Assembly: GCF_022811725.1 (NCBI RefSeq)
Contig: NZ_CP094527.1
Coordinates: 4,216,001-4,280,000, forward strand
Origin: Mucilaginibacter sp. SMC90
GTDB lineage: Bacteria; Bacteroidota; Bacteroidia; Sphingobacteriales; Sphingobacteriaceae
DNA length: 64,000 nt
Direction of reading: 5' to 3'
Shown: positions 1 through 9,777 of the stretch, in pieces
Position numbering within the stretch: the first letter of the stretch is position 1
Layout of the letters: each line of letters opens with the position of its first letter
The notes under the pieces: generated by a model
Database searches by the model: none
Told to the model about the DNA's origin: nothing
What the model saw: only the letters and a program-made list of their open reading frames with translations
Position numbers and translations under genes: made by a program

Positions 1-62
1 ATTTATTCGGCGCTCGCATTCAAATAAAATAAGTTCATTTACTTCAATGCTGTAATGTTCTA

Positions 63-1904
63 TCACTTTGCAACCTGGTTATTATAGATCTTTACATCCT
101 TACAATCTTTTAAGCTTATCAACTTATTGATATCCTTAAAACCGGATGAAGTTATCTTATTACCGGTAATTCTTACCCCGCCGGTGCTCGAAGCTTCAAA
201 AAAACGGGCATCTTTCAAAGTAACTTTATTACCCGCTATTTTGATCCCGGTATGTACCGGACTTGCAGACGCTACTTTATTTTCTGGCAACAAGCCTATA
301 ACTGGACCACCGCATTCGTAAAACGTGTTGTTTTGAATGGTAACATTCTTTACAGCACCCGATTCATACCAGCTTGAAGCATCATCGTTGATCATGATGG
401 CACTGTTATGAGTGCGGTTAACGATATTGTTTTCTATTAATACTTTTCTCCTGGTAGTAACCAGGATACCCCTCGTCGGAATCTTTTCAATTGTATTGTG
501 ATGGATCCAAACTTCGGGAGTGGCGGTTATATTTTCAACCACATCGCCGGTTTCCATACCATCAGGCAATGGTTTATTCAGGTTTAACAAAAACTCCTTA
601 TTATTAAGTTTTTTCACATTCAATAGTTTATTATTTTGATAACTAAGCAAACTTGCAGGATGTACGAGACCAATGCTGTCTCCGGTCGAAAATGCGTCGA
701 ACCCATAGGTTTGATCATGCATGAACCTAACTTTAACCTGTGTTGGCGAAAGCTTTTCTGTTATCTTTAAAAATGTGCCATGCACATTAATGGCGTCATC
801 ATTGGCCCCCGATAAATATGAACCGGCAACTTCAATTTTACCATTGCAGCCCGAAAAATGCAGTATATCAGCCCAGGCCGCGCAAGTTCTCCCTGTCCGG
901 GCTTTAACACTGATATTGGTAAAGCTAAGGTTTTTGCTAAACTGGCTTACTACTCCCATTCCGTGCATAAAATAAATGCGGATTTGGTTTAAATCAATAT
1001 TACTGCTTTTTTGAATAAATATTCCGGCACAATCACGGGTAACATCCCTGTTTTGATATACCATACCTTTATGAAAGCCAGGGTTTTGCCTGAAAAATAT
1101 GCGGACCTTATTCGCATTCAAAGAAGCATATTTCAGGTGTTGCTGCGGAATATCCAACCTTTCAAGTATTCGTGTAGCGGGGTTGTATTGTTGCCAGTAT
1201 GAATCCGGCTGGTAGCGCCAGCCTTCACCAATCCAGGTTAAGGTGCTATCTTTAATACTAAATTCCGAATCATTATTAATAACTGCATCTGCATGATTTG
1301 CAGTTAGCTCCGTAATTGTAAATTCCGAAACAGTTGGCCTCTGATAGTCGAAACTTAAACCACTAATTTTAACGTTATTGCTGTGATTAATGTAAGTTTC
1401 GATCATTTTACCCCTTAAATTAACCAGCGCAGCACCACCTGTCACGTTTACAAACCGACTGCTGTCAAGCATCAGGGCTATTGCTTTTAAACCGTACGGA
1501 ACATCGTTGGTATTGGAAATGTGCAATTGCGTTTTAAAGGCCCCGTCAGGGAAAAAATCATATTTGCCGGGAGCAAATTTTATGGTAACAGGATTCTCCT
1601 TTGTTCCATGGGCTACTACAGCCATTGTTTCGTGAAATCCCCCGGGTGATAACACTGTCACATTATCACCTGCTGATAATACAAGCCTGTTAATACCCAT
1701 AAATGTTTTCCAGGCTTTTGCAGGGATCTTTCCATTATTGCTATCATTACCCTTAACAGGATCGATATAATATGTGCGGTTACCGGGAGAAATGTGCCGG
1801 GCTACCAGGGTTGAATATTCAACCGGCTTATTTTGAGCTTTTAACAAACTGCATATCATTAACAAGGCCAAAAGCAACAGATATTTTGTGGTGAAGTTTC
1901 TCAT
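63..1904 (-). CDS. GH110-like secreted alpha-galactosidase (beta-helix)
   Basis: Secreted right-handed beta-helix protein of 613 residues, resembling glycoside hydrolase family 110 (alpha-1,3-galactosidases that release terminal galactose, e.g. from blood-group-B type glycans). The ATG at 1904 is chosen because it starts a clean signal peptide (MRNFTTKYLLLLALLMICSL, then KAQ); the open frame extends further upstream without one. A 'YYIDPVKGNDSNNG' start typical of pectate-lyase-like folds is followed by helix repeats, and an acidic pair D369-D370 lies in GANDDAINVHG, matching the GH110 active-site region as I recall it. It faces away from the sigma/FecR/SusCD locus and is probably its enzyme partner. 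The fold is secure; the GH110 assignment is a family-level inference. Confidence 0.72.
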   Translation of the reverse strand: MRNFTTKYLLLLALLMICSLLKAQNKPVEYSTLVARHISPGNRTYYIDPVKGNDSNNGKIPAKAWKTFMGINRLVLSAGDNVTVLSPGGFHETMAVVAHGTKENPVTIKFAPGKYDFFPDGAFKTQLHISNTNDVPYGLKAIALMLDSSRFVNVTGGAALVNLRGKMIETYINHSNNVKISGLSFDYQRPTVSEFTITELTANHADAVINNDSEFSIKDSTLTWIGEGWRYQPDSYWQQYNPATRILERLDIPQQHLKYASLNANKVRIFFRQNPGFHKGMVYQNRDVTRDCAGIFIQKSSNIDLNQIRIYFMHGMGVVSQFSKNLSFTNISVKARTGRTCAAWADILHFSGCNGKIEVAGSYLSGANDDAINVHGTFLKITEKLSPTQVKVRFMHDQTYGFDAFSTGDSIGLVHPASLLSYQNNKLLNVKKLNNKEFLLNLNKPLPDGMETGDVVENITATPEVWIHHNTIEKIPTRGILVTTRRKVLIENNIVNRTHNSAIMINDDASSWYESGAVKNVTIQNNTFYECGGPVIGLLPENKVASASPVHTGIKIAGNKVTLKDARFFEASSTGGVRITGNKITSSGFKDINKLISLKDCKDVKIYNNQVAK

Positions 1905-1998
1905 GGTATATATCAGGTTACTAATATATAGTGTAGATAGCATAACACCTACACACAGCATTTACAAAATAAATAGTTGTTTGGTATTTAAGGGAAGC

Positions 1999-2586
1999 CT
2001 ACAGGATAAAAACAAAAAGCAAGGATACAGCGGCACCGCTGAAGTGAGGATATAATGATCGAAGGAACTTTAACGCAATGGTGATTTGATTTTCTACGGT
2101 ACGCTTGGAGATATTAAGCCGCTCGGCTATTTCGTCATTGCTCAGGTTTTCAACCCGGCTAAGCCAGAAAATTTCCTGGCAACGACGCGGTAGCTGTTTA
2201 AGCACATTGGTTAACTCGGTTTGCAGGTCTTCATACCCCAATTTAACATCTGCCTCGCTAACTACGGCAAGGGTTGGTTGCTCCGGTACTTGCTCGTGAA
2301 ATTCAATTTTTTCGGCAGCGATCGCCCGCAACTGTTTGTATACGTGATACCTGGCTGTTACCAGGATATACTTCTGAAAATCTATAATATTTGAAGTGTG
2401 CCTTTTTTGCCACAAAGCCACAAAAACATCATGAACTATTTCTTCGGCAAGAGTATCATCTTTTAAATACTTTTTTGCCGTTTGATAAAGTTTATGCCAA
2501 TACCGATTATACAGAACCACAAAGGCTCTGGAACTATCCGAGACCACGGCCTCCCATAATTCGTTGTCAGTAAATTTATTGGACAT
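1999..2586 (-). CDS. ECF RNA polymerase sigma factor (FecI/SusI type)
   Basis: Extracytoplasmic-function sigma factor of 195 residues. Region 2 lies around residues 20-85 (AEEIVHDVFVALW), and region 4 around 120-180 carries the helix-turn-helix LSNDEIAERLNISKRTVENQ. The family partners with FecR anti-sigma factors and is activated when a SusC-type receptor binds its glycan. The gene is divergent from fecR, with 158 bp between them containing an inverted repeat. The last residues (AAVSLLFVFIL) are strongly hydrophobic, longer than region 4 needs; too short for a certain membrane span, but they could tether or mask the factor. Identification is secure. Confidence 0.93.
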   Translation of the reverse strand: MSNKFTDNELWEAVVSDSSRAFVVLYNRYWHKLYQTAKKYLKDDTLAEEIVHDVFVALWQKRHTSNIIDFQKYILVTARYHVYKQLRAIAAEKIEFHEQVPEQPTLAVVSEADVKLGYEDLQTELTNVLKQLPRRCQEIFWLSRVENLSNDEIAERLNISKRTVENQITIALKFLRSLYPHFSGAAVSLLFVFIL

Positions 2587-2621
2587 AACTGGTGCAATAA
2601 AAGTAAAAATTATTTATGATT

Positions 2622-2640
2622 TGTAACAGTGGGCGTTACA
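2622..2640. promoter_or_regulatory. TGTAAC-N7-GTTACA inverted repeat between sigma and anti-sigma genes
   Basis: A perfect 6-bp inverted repeat with a 7-bp spacer lies in the intergenic region between the divergent sigma and fecR genes. The centre-to-centre arrangement suits a dimeric regulator or a sigma-dependent promoter element. No regulator is identified, so the function is inferred from position and symmetry only. Confidence 0.35.
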
Positions 2641-2744
2641 TAAAATTAAATTGATACTTTTTTTCAGATGTATGTGTGTTGGAGCTTCTGGAACCACACT
2701 ATATAATAAACAACGGCTCTAATCCCGCAACGGCCAAACCAATA

Positions 2745-3896
2745 ATGACAACCGAAGAATATATTAAATTATACGAAAAGTTTAATTCAGGGCAATGTAC
2801 CCCTGAAGAAGAAGCGCGCCTCATGGAATTTCAGGATGATTTTAAATTCCCTGAAACAAGCCATGATTTGCCGCTTAACGCAGCAAATAAGCAAAAGCGA
2901 TCAGTATTATATGCCCGCATAAACAAAACCTTAGTTACTAAACGTGCAGGCAGAAGTTTCCGGACAATGTGGGGATGGGCAGCAGCGGCAGCGGTTGCGT
3001 TGCTGTTTTCGGCTATTCTTATTTTTCAGGAAAAACAGCCAGGAAATACCATTGCGGCCAACGTCGTAAAAAAGCCGGCTGCCAAGCCAATAAAGCCTGG
3101 CCGAAACACCGCTATCCTTACACTGGCCAATGGGACCAGCATAACACTTGATGATGCAAAAAATGGTGTTATAGCCAAATCTGGAAAATCATCGGTAAAA
3201 AAACTGGCTAACGGACTTATAGCTTACAGCGAAGATGGCCTGGCCCAACCAGCGGGCGAGCCTGCCAAAAATATAGTAACCGTACCAAGAGGCGGGAAAT
3301 ATACGGTACAATTGCCCGATGGCACTATGGTTTGGCTCAACTCCTCCTCTTCACTATCATACCCGGTGGCTTTTGCCGGTGCCAACAGAAGCGTTACACT
3401 AACGGGCGAAGCGTACTTTGAGGTAACAAAAAATAAACACCTTCCTTTTATAGTACATACCAATGGTGTTGATGTAAAGGTACTGGGCACCCATTTTAAC
3501 GTATCGGCCTACGAGGATGAAAAAGATATTAAAACAACGCTGATTGAAGGTTCGGTAAGTTTATCAAACAATAAATCGTCGGCATTACTGGTGCCGGGGC
3601 AGCAGGGTGTTACCGGCACAGACCAGGGAATCATTACAAAACCGGTAAACGTAAACCAGGTTATCGCCTGGAAAACCGGCTACTTCATTTTCAGGGATGA
3701 CGATATCCGCGGCATCATGAAAAAAATCTCCCGTTGGTATGATGTTGAAGTTGAATACCAGGGAAACGTTACACACAGAACATTTGGTGGTATCTATTCT
3801 ATGAATAAAGATATCAACGAATTGCTAAAAGGACTTGAATTAACAGGACTTATTCATTTTAAAATCGAAGAAAGGAGGATAATCGTAATGAATTAA
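2745..3896 (+). CDS. FecR-family anti-sigma factor
   Basis: Inner-membrane anti-sigma factor of 383 residues. The ATG at 2745 (MTTEEYIKLYEKFNSGQCTP) gives the usual cytoplasmic N-terminal domain; the longer open frame upstream begins at a weaker codon. A single membrane span follows (MWGWAAAAAVALLFSAILIF), then the periplasmic FecR domain (TVPRGGKYTVQLPDGTMVWL, LTGEAYFEVTKN) and a C-terminal secretin/TonB short-N-like domain (DUF4974). It should hold the neighbouring sigma factor inactive until the STN domain of the SusC receptor at 4015 signals substrate. The order sigma, FecR, SusC, SusD is the classic hybrid sensing/uptake locus. Confidence 0.93.
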   Translation: MTTEEYIKLYEKFNSGQCTPEEEARLMEFQDDFKFPETSHDLPLNAANKQKRSVLYARINKTLVTKRAGRSFRTMWGWAAAAAVALLFSAILIFQEKQPGNTIAANVVKKPAAKPIKPGRNTAILTLANGTSITLDDAKNGVIAKSGKSSVKKLANGLIAYSEDGLAQPAGEPAKNIVTVPRGGKYTVQLPDGTMVWLNSSSSLSYPVAFAGANRSVTLTGEAYFEVTKNKHLPFIVHTNGVDVKVLGTHFNVSAYEDEKDIKTTLIEGSVSLSNNKSSALLVPGQQGVTGTDQGIITKPVNVNQVIAWKTGYFIFRDDDIRGIMKKISRWYDVEVEYQGNVTHRTFGGIYSMNKDINELLKGLELTGLIHFKIEERRIIVMN

Positions 3897-4014
3897 CACG
3901 TACTTACGATTACCCGGTAAAAGACCGGAGGCGTTGGCGCGCCCCCGGTATGAAGCCAGGTAATCAATGATCAATTGAGCGACAACCAATTATTAATTAA
4001 AACCTAACATTCAA

Positions 4015-7000
4015 ATGTATAAAATATTTACTGAATCAAAGTTCAGGCGGCACCCTCATGCGCTGCTCAAAATTATCCGGATTATGAAATTATCGTGTGC
4101 CCTGATTATGCTGGCCATAATGCAGGTGAGTGCCACTACTTATGCACAGAAAGTAAGCGTTGATGTACAGCGCGTATCCCTTGAAGATGTGCTTTTTAAT
4201 TTGCAGCAGCAAAGCGGTTATGACTTTATTTATAGCGCAGATCTTTTAAAAACTACCGCTCCTGTTTCATTGTCGATTAAAAACGCGAGTATCACCAAAG
4301 CGCTTGATAAGCTTTTTGCTGATTTGCCGCTTACCTATCTCATCAATAAAAAAACCATAACCATAAAAATAAGGCCCGAGCCCGATGCCCAGGCAGCTAT
4401 AACGGTAAATGGCAAAATTGTTGACGAAAAAGGCGTGCCAATACCGGGAGTGAATGTACAGGTAAAAGGTACAACTACCGGCGTCATCAGCAAAAGCGAT
4501 GGATCTTACAACATCAATGTGCCGGATGGTAACTCCGTATTAATTTTCAGTTTTGTTGGCTTTGTTAAACAGGAAGTTTCGGTTGGCAGTAAAACGACAA
4601 TCAATGTTACCCTTGTTGAAGATAAAAAGGCCCTCAACGAGGTGGTTGTAACGGGTTACAGTACTCAAAGTAAACATACCCTCACCAGCGCCATAGTATC
4701 TGTTAAAGGCGAAGATATGACCAAAAGGGTTGCAACCGATCCTTCATCCCTTTTGCAGGGCCAGTTACCGGGTCTATCAGTAGTACAAAACTCGGCCGAA
4801 CCCGGTAATGAAAATATTCAGTTCAGGATACGTGGTTTAGGAACATTCAGTAGCGCCAGCAACAATCCTTTAGTTATAGTTGATGGTATCCCCGGCGACC
4901 TCGGTGTCATCAATCCAAATGATATCGAATCGGCAACGGTGCTTAAGGATGCGGCAGCAGCTACTATTTATGGTTCGCGCGGCGCAAACGGTGTGCTGGT
5001 AATAAAAACAAAAAAAGGAAAAGGCGGCGGCGGACTTGCCTTGAGCTACAATTATAACGTAGGTTTTGCTACTCCAACAAGGCTTCCGAAATTAATTACA
5101 AATTCAGCAACCTATATGGAATTGCTAAATGAAGCCGAAGCCAATTCTGGTAATGCTCCCATTTATACACAGCAACAAATAGATCTGTATAAAAACGCTA
5201 CAGACCGTGTAAAATATCCTAACCACGATTGGCTTAAGGACATGTTCAGAACGGCTACGGTACAAAACCATTACCTTAACCTCGGCGGAGGCAACGATGC
5301 AACTGTTTATAGCATTGGCCTGGGTTTAACCAATCAGCCGGGTACTATGCGTGGCTTTGACTACAAAAAGTACACTCTTAGCCTGGGTTTAAACTCCAGG
5401 GTAAACAAGCGCGTAACGTTAGGAACCAACTTCCAGTTACGCTATGGTGACCGCAGTTATCCATTTGATAATGCAACGGACCTTTATATTTCAACGCTGG
5501 CGCAATCACCGCTTTATCCCGCTCAAACAGCAGATGGCTTATGGATCACCAAGGCTTACGATAAAGAACTTGGCAACAAAAACCCGGTATTATCTTCAAC
5601 CATATTAACGCACAATCCAAATTACTATGGGCAGGGCAACATCTCGCTTGATGTACAGATCGTTGATGCATTGAAATGGGAAAACCGGGCGGGCGTTAGC
5701 TTTAATATGCAAAAATATAAAACCTTTGCCCCTGTTATTCCTCAATACCTGTACAGTGACCTCTCCTACTATCGCAACGCCGACGTAGGTACGCCGGGGC
5801 TCAGTTCAACAGAGCAGGATGAATCGCATTCAACAATTTATAGCCAGTTAAATTTTCACAAACAGTTTGGCAGGCATGACCTTACGATATTAGGTGGTGC
5901 ACAACAGGAAGTTGATCATTACAGTAACCTCGGCGCGTTCCGTACCAATTATCCTACCAATGATCTGGAAGAGATTGATGCAGGATCATTGAACGGGTTA
6001 AAAAACAACGGCACATCGGCACAATGGGCTATAAGCTCGTTTTACGGTAATGCCAACTACAATTTTGACGATAAATATCTTTTGGGGGCCAGTATGCGTT
6101 ATGACGGCACATCGCGCCTGCCAGGCAACAGTCGCTGGGGCTTATACGAATCCTTTTCGGCTGGATGGAGGATCTCGAAGGAGAACTTTCTTAAAGATGT
6201 ATCGTGGCTAAACGATTTGAAAATAAGAGGGTCATGGGGCAGACTTGGGAACCAGAATATTGGTAATTATCCTTATCAGCCTACATTGATACAAAGTGTG
6301 TACGCATTCAACGGTACTATATCTAACGGATTCCAGGCCAACCAGCTTATCGACCCTGCACTTACCTGGGAATCGACCCGCATGACGGATATCGGCCTTG
6401 ACCTCGTAGCCCTGAACAACAAGCTTACCTTCACTTTTGACTGGTTTAACAAATACACCTATGATATTTTAAGACAATCGCAGGTACCGTTGGCCCTGGG
6501 TGTAAATGCTCCGGTTGTTAATAATGGCGCGGTAAGCAATAAAGGCGTAGAGCTAAGCCTTCATTACCAGGACCGTCCTTCCGAAAAATTCAGCTATTAT
6601 GCTACCGCCAACTTCCAGCTTTACCGAAATAAAGTAGTGTCATTCGGAGCTCCTGAAATTGGCGGACCGGACCAGCAAACCATCATGCAAAATGGCTATC
6701 CCATCAATTCGTTTTACCTGTATACCATGCAGGGCATTTTCCAGAGCCAGGCCGAGATCAACAGTGCTCCCGACCAGTCAAGCCTTGGCGGCGTGCCTAC
6801 ACCCGGCGACATCAGGTATAAAGATATCAATGGAGATGGTAAGGTAGATGCTAACGACCGCAGTATTATCCCCGGTCAGTACCCTAAGTTCGAGTACTCT
6901 TATACCATGGGCGCAACATGGGGCAATTTTGATGCAAGCGTACAACTTTATGGTTCGTACGGTAACAAACTTTACCTGTACAAATGGGGTGTTGATCCTT

Positions 7001-7383
7001 TCGCACAAGGTGCCATGCCTACTACCGATTGGCTGAACCGCTGGACACCGCAAAACCCTTCAACCACCATGCCTAAAATTTACATGGGCTTTTATGGTTA
7101 CCCGAAGATCACCAGCGTACAATCTACTTTTCACCTGTACAGTGCAAGCTTTATGCGGATCAAAAACGTACAGGTTGGTTACACCTTCCCCCATGATATG
7201 ATCAAAGGCGTAAAATCGCTTCGTGTTTTTGGCTCGGTTGATAACCTTGCGTTGTTTACACCGCTAAAACAAGGTGCCGACCCGGAAAGGCAGGATATCA
7301 ATAACAGGCCCGATGCCTGGTATGGCTTTGCCGGTTATCCGCAAAACAGAACTTTCACTTTTGGCGCATCTGTTCAATTTTAA
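4015..7383 (+). CDS. SusC/RagA TonB-linked outer-membrane receptor with STN domain
   Basis: Outer-membrane TonB-dependent transporter of 1122 residues that imports oligosaccharides together with the SusD protein. Order of parts: positively charged leader plus signal peptide (cleavage near TTYAQ), secretin/TonB N-terminal STN domain (about 45-105), carboxypeptidase-like beta-sandwich (about 128-205, VNGKIVDEKGVPIPGVNV), TonB box region with EVVVTGY, plug domain (LVIVDGIPGD, GSRGANGVLVIKTKKG), and a long barrel ending FTFGASVQF. The STN domain is what contacts a FecR anti-sigma, fitting the genes just upstream. A start at 4084 would also give a plain signal peptide; the longer form is common in this family. 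Confidence 0.95.
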   Translation: MYKIFTESKFRRHPHALLKIIRIMKLSCALIMLAIMQVSATTYAQKVSVDVQRVSLEDVLFNLQQQSGYDFIYSADLLKTTAPVSLSIKNASITKALDKLFADLPLTYLINKKTITIKIRPEPDAQAAITVNGKIVDEKGVPIPGVNVQVKGTTTGVISKSDGSYNINVPDGNSVLIFSFVGFVKQEVSVGSKTTINVTLVEDKKALNEVVVTGYSTQSKHTLTSAIVSVKGEDMTKRVATDPSSLLQGQLPGLSVVQNSAEPGNENIQFRIRGLGTFSSASNNPLVIVDGIPGDLGVINPNDIESATVLKDAAAATIYGSRGANGVLVIKTKKGKGGGGLALSYNYNVGFATPTRLPKLITNSATYMELLNEAEANSGNAPIYTQQQIDLYKNATDRVKYPNHDWLKDMFRTATVQNHYLNLGGGNDATVYSIGLGLTNQPGTMRGFDYKKYTLSLGLNSRVNKRVTLGTNFQLRYGDRSYPFDNATDLYISTLAQSPLYPAQTADGLWITKAYDKELGNKNPVLSSTILTHNPNYYGQGNISLDVQIVDALKWENRAGVSFNMQKYKTFAPVIPQYLYSDLSYYRNADVGTPGLSSTEQDESHSTIYSQLNFHKQFGRHDLTILGGAQQEVDHYSNLGAFRTNYPTNDLEEIDAGSLNGLKNNGTSAQWAISSFYGNANYNFDDKYLLGASMRYDGTSRLPGNSRWGLYESFSAGWRISKENFLKDVSWLNDLKIRGSWGRLGNQNIGNYPYQPTLIQSVYAFNGTISNGFQANQLIDPALTWESTRMTDIGLDLVALNNKLTFTFDWFNKYTYDILRQSQVPLALGVNAPVVNNGAVSNKGVELSLHYQDRPSEKFSYYATANFQLYRNKVVSFGAPEIGGPDQQTIMQNGYPINSFYLYTMQGIFQSQAEINSAPDQSSLGGVPTPGDIRYKDINGDGKVDANDRSIIPGQYPKFEYSYTMGATWGNFDASVQLYGSYGNKLYLYKWGVDPFAQGAMPTTDWLNRWTPQNPSTTMPKIYMGFYGYPKITSVQSTFHLYSASFMRIKNVQVGYTFPHDMIKGVKSLRVFGSVDNLALFTPLKQGADPERQDINNRPDAWYGFAGYPQNRTFTFGASVQF

Positions 7384-7393
7384 TTTGTTAGCA

Positions 7394-8878
7394 ATGAAAA
7401 AATATATCATCATATTTATAGCAGCGTTAGCAGGCTTTACTTCATGTAAAAAGCTTGACGTAACGCCTCCCGATAAGTTATCAAACCTCACTTTCTGGAA
7501 AACTCCTGCAGATGCTGATCTGGCGCTTACAGGCGTTTATGCAACCCTTTACGCAAGGAGCGGGCAAATCTCAACCTACGCCCCAATGTGGTACGAAAAC
7601 TTTAGCGACGACACGTATACACAAAACAACCAGGCGGGCGCACAACAAGCGCTGGTAGCAGGCCTTACCCCTTCAAGCGGTGGCTTTGTGGGCGATGGAG
7701 GTAACAGCCTTTATATTAATGCTTATAAAAGTATAGCAGCCTGTAATACCTTTCTGGCAAATGTTGATAAAGTACTTACCGGCGATAAGCTCACACAATA
7801 TAAGGCTGAAGTTTATTTTGTACGCGCATTCAATTACTTTTTATTAGCCGAAACTTACGGAAACGTTCCGTTGCTGACAGCCGATCCCATCACTTCAGAT
7901 TTTAAACAAAAGGTGAGTAAATCATCAAGGGCAGATGTATTAAAGCTGATTGAAAGTGATCTTAACAATGCTATTTCCGGCTTGCCAAATCAAAAATTTA
8001 ATACAGGTCACGTAGTAAAGGGCTCGGCGCAAGGCCTGATGACGAGGGTGCTACTTTTTGAAAAAAAATACACCGATGCTGCAGCGATGGCTAAGTCCGT
8101 TATAGATGGCGGCCTGTTTTCGCTTAATAGCAATTACCCTTCAAATTTTTACAAGCCCGATCAGCAAAGCAGTCCCGAAATAATGTTTTCGGTACAATAC
8201 AGCGCTCCTACCGTTCCGCATCCTGATGCGCTTACCATGATACTGATTTTACCGGGATATGTTGACCTGCAAGGCACACAGGATATGATCAATGAGTATG
8301 AAGCTAATGATCCGCGCGAAAAAATGACTTTCTTTTTCCCGGGCGATACACCTGCGCAGGGATGGCCTTATCCTGGCACCGTTGGCAAACCCGGCGTGAA
8401 CAACTGGACTGCCGGTTTCTATCCATCAAAAAAATGGCTCGATCCAAAGATCGTTAACCCGCAGCCCGGTCTGCTGGATGATCAGGACTATGTATGGATC
8501 AGGTTTGCCGATGTAAAACTGATGTACGCCGAAGCCCAGAACGAAGCCGCTGGCCCTGATGCCAGTGTTTACAAACAAGTGAACGAAGTAAGGGCGCGTC
8601 CCGGTGTAAATATGCCGGCACTCGCGTCTGGCTTATCGCAAGCGGATATGAGAGAAAAAATAAGGCACGAGCGCAGGGTTGAACTTGCCCTGGAAGGTTT
8701 CCGCTATTTTGATATGCGCCGCTGGGGAATAGCTAAAGCCAAACTTAACGGCTTTATTCAAAACCCGCTGATCCCGGCAACAAAAACTATTTATAAAGAT
8801 AATTTCGATTTCTGGCCGCTTCCTCAATCAGAGGTTGATAGAAATGCACCTGCACTGATCCAGAACGATGGTTATTGA
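7394..8878 (+). CDS. SusD/RagB glycan-binding lipoprotein
   Basis: Surface lipoprotein of 494 residues that caps the SusC receptor and binds glycan. The ATG at 7394 lies just past the susC stop and starts a lipoprotein signal (MKKYIIIFIAALAGFTSCKK) with the lipid-attachment cysteine in FTSC. The N-terminal SusD-like domain contains the TPR-type EVYFVRAFNYFLLAETYGNV segment, and the C-terminal RagB domain contains RHERRVELALEGFRYFDMRRW. It ends 14 bp before the left end of an IS3-family element, which separates it from a strong terminator hairpin at 10221-10252. Confidence 0.95.
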   Translation: MKKYIIIFIAALAGFTSCKKLDVTPPDKLSNLTFWKTPADADLALTGVYATLYARSGQISTYAPMWYENFSDDTYTQNNQAGAQQALVAGLTPSSGGFVGDGGNSLYINAYKSIAACNTFLANVDKVLTGDKLTQYKAEVYFVRAFNYFLLAETYGNVPLLTADPITSDFKQKVSKSSRADVLKLIESDLNNAISGLPNQKFNTGHVVKGSAQGLMTRVLLFEKKYTDAAAMAKSVIDGGLFSLNSNYPSNFYKPDQQSSPEIMFSVQYSAPTVPHPDALTMILILPGYVDLQGTQDMINEYEANDPREKMTFFFPGDTPAQGWPYPGTVGKPGVNNWTAGFYPSKKWLDPKIVNPQPGLLDDQDYVWIRFADVKLMYAEAQNEAAGPDASVYKQVNEVRARPGVNMPALASGLSQADMREKIRHERRVELALEGFRYFDMRRWGIAKAKLNGFIQNPLIPATKTIYKDNFDFWPLPQSEVDRNAPALIQNDGY

Positions 8879-8916
8879 TTTTAATGCTGAGTCGTCCTAA
8901 AATAGGTTGACAGAAA

Positions 8917-9777
8917 TTAATGATTTAAAGATAGTCCTTGTTGGTCGATACCAGCAAGGATTTTTTGTTGATGTACAAATTGTGGTGTTTGATAATTTAA
9001 AGCCAAATGAGGCCTTCGACAGTTATAAAGTTTAATAGCTTCTGCAATCATTACCCTTGCCTGCTGTATATCTGCTGGTTTAACCACCAGGAACTCGTTT
9101 TTAATAATGCCGTTGATGCGTTCTGCCAAAGCATTCTGATAGCAATCATATCCATCCGTCATAGATGGGGTAATCTGATGTTTGGCCAACAACTGCTGAT
9201 ATTGTGCTGAGCAATATTGCAAACCTCTATCCGAATGATGTATCAATGGCGCTTTGATCTGCTCATGTCTGACAGCCATTTGCATGGCAGCAGCCACACC
9301 ATCTGTGTGCAAGCTATGATGCAGATGATATCCTACGATCTTTCTTGAATAAGCATCAGTGATCAAGCTAAGATATGCGGTCTCTGCTTTAGTGTCGATA
9401 TAAGTAATATCGCTTACCCATACTTCGTTAGGCCTCGTTGCCGCTTTCCTGTGTTTAAGTAAGTTAGGATACTTATGTAACCAGTGCTTGGAGTTCGTCG
9501 TTTTATGATAAGAGTGCTTTGGTTTGATCAGCATATGTTCCGAACGCAGAAAATCGAATAAAGCATCTCTGCCTATCTTTATTCCCTTGCTTCTGATCTG
9601 TTTACCTAAACGATGATAAAGCTTACGCGTACCCAACCTGGGCAAATGGATTCGTTCTTTAATCACATCCGCTTTTACCTGGCTAAGTTCTTTTAAACGC
9701 TTTTCTATGCGCTGCTGCTTTTGATAATAGCCCTGACGGCTGATCCCAAACAACCTGCAAGCCTTTGACAGGCTCAC
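8917..9777 (-). CDS. IS3-family transposase OrfB (DDE integrase)
   Basis: Catalytic half of the transposase, 286 residues if started at the GTG at 9777, which overlaps the orfA stop. HTH_21-like N-terminus (LFGISRQGYYQKQQRIEKR), then the rve integrase core with the catalytic acids in VSDITYID, HHSDRGLQY and NALAERINGIIKNE. In this family the active enzyme is usually an OrfAB fusion made by -1 ribosomal slippage. An A-AAA-AAG slippery heptamer in orfA at 9825-9819 is in the right phase, and the -1 frame is open from there into this gene, so independent initiation at GTG may be minor. Confidence 0.93.
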   Translation of the reverse strand: MSLSKACRLFGISRQGYYQKQQRIEKRLKELSQVKADVIKERIHLPRLGTRKLYHRLGKQIRSKGIKIGRDALFDFLRSEHMLIKPKHSYHKTTNSKHWLHKYPNLLKHRKAATRPNEVWVSDITYIDTKAETAYLSLITDAYSRKIVGYHLHHSLHTDGVAAAMQMAVRHEQIKAPLIHHSDRGLQYCSAQYQQLLAKHQITPSMTDGYDCYQNALAERINGIIKNEFLVVKPADIQQARVMIAEAIKLYNCRRPHLALNYQTPQFVHQQKILAGIDQQGLSLNH

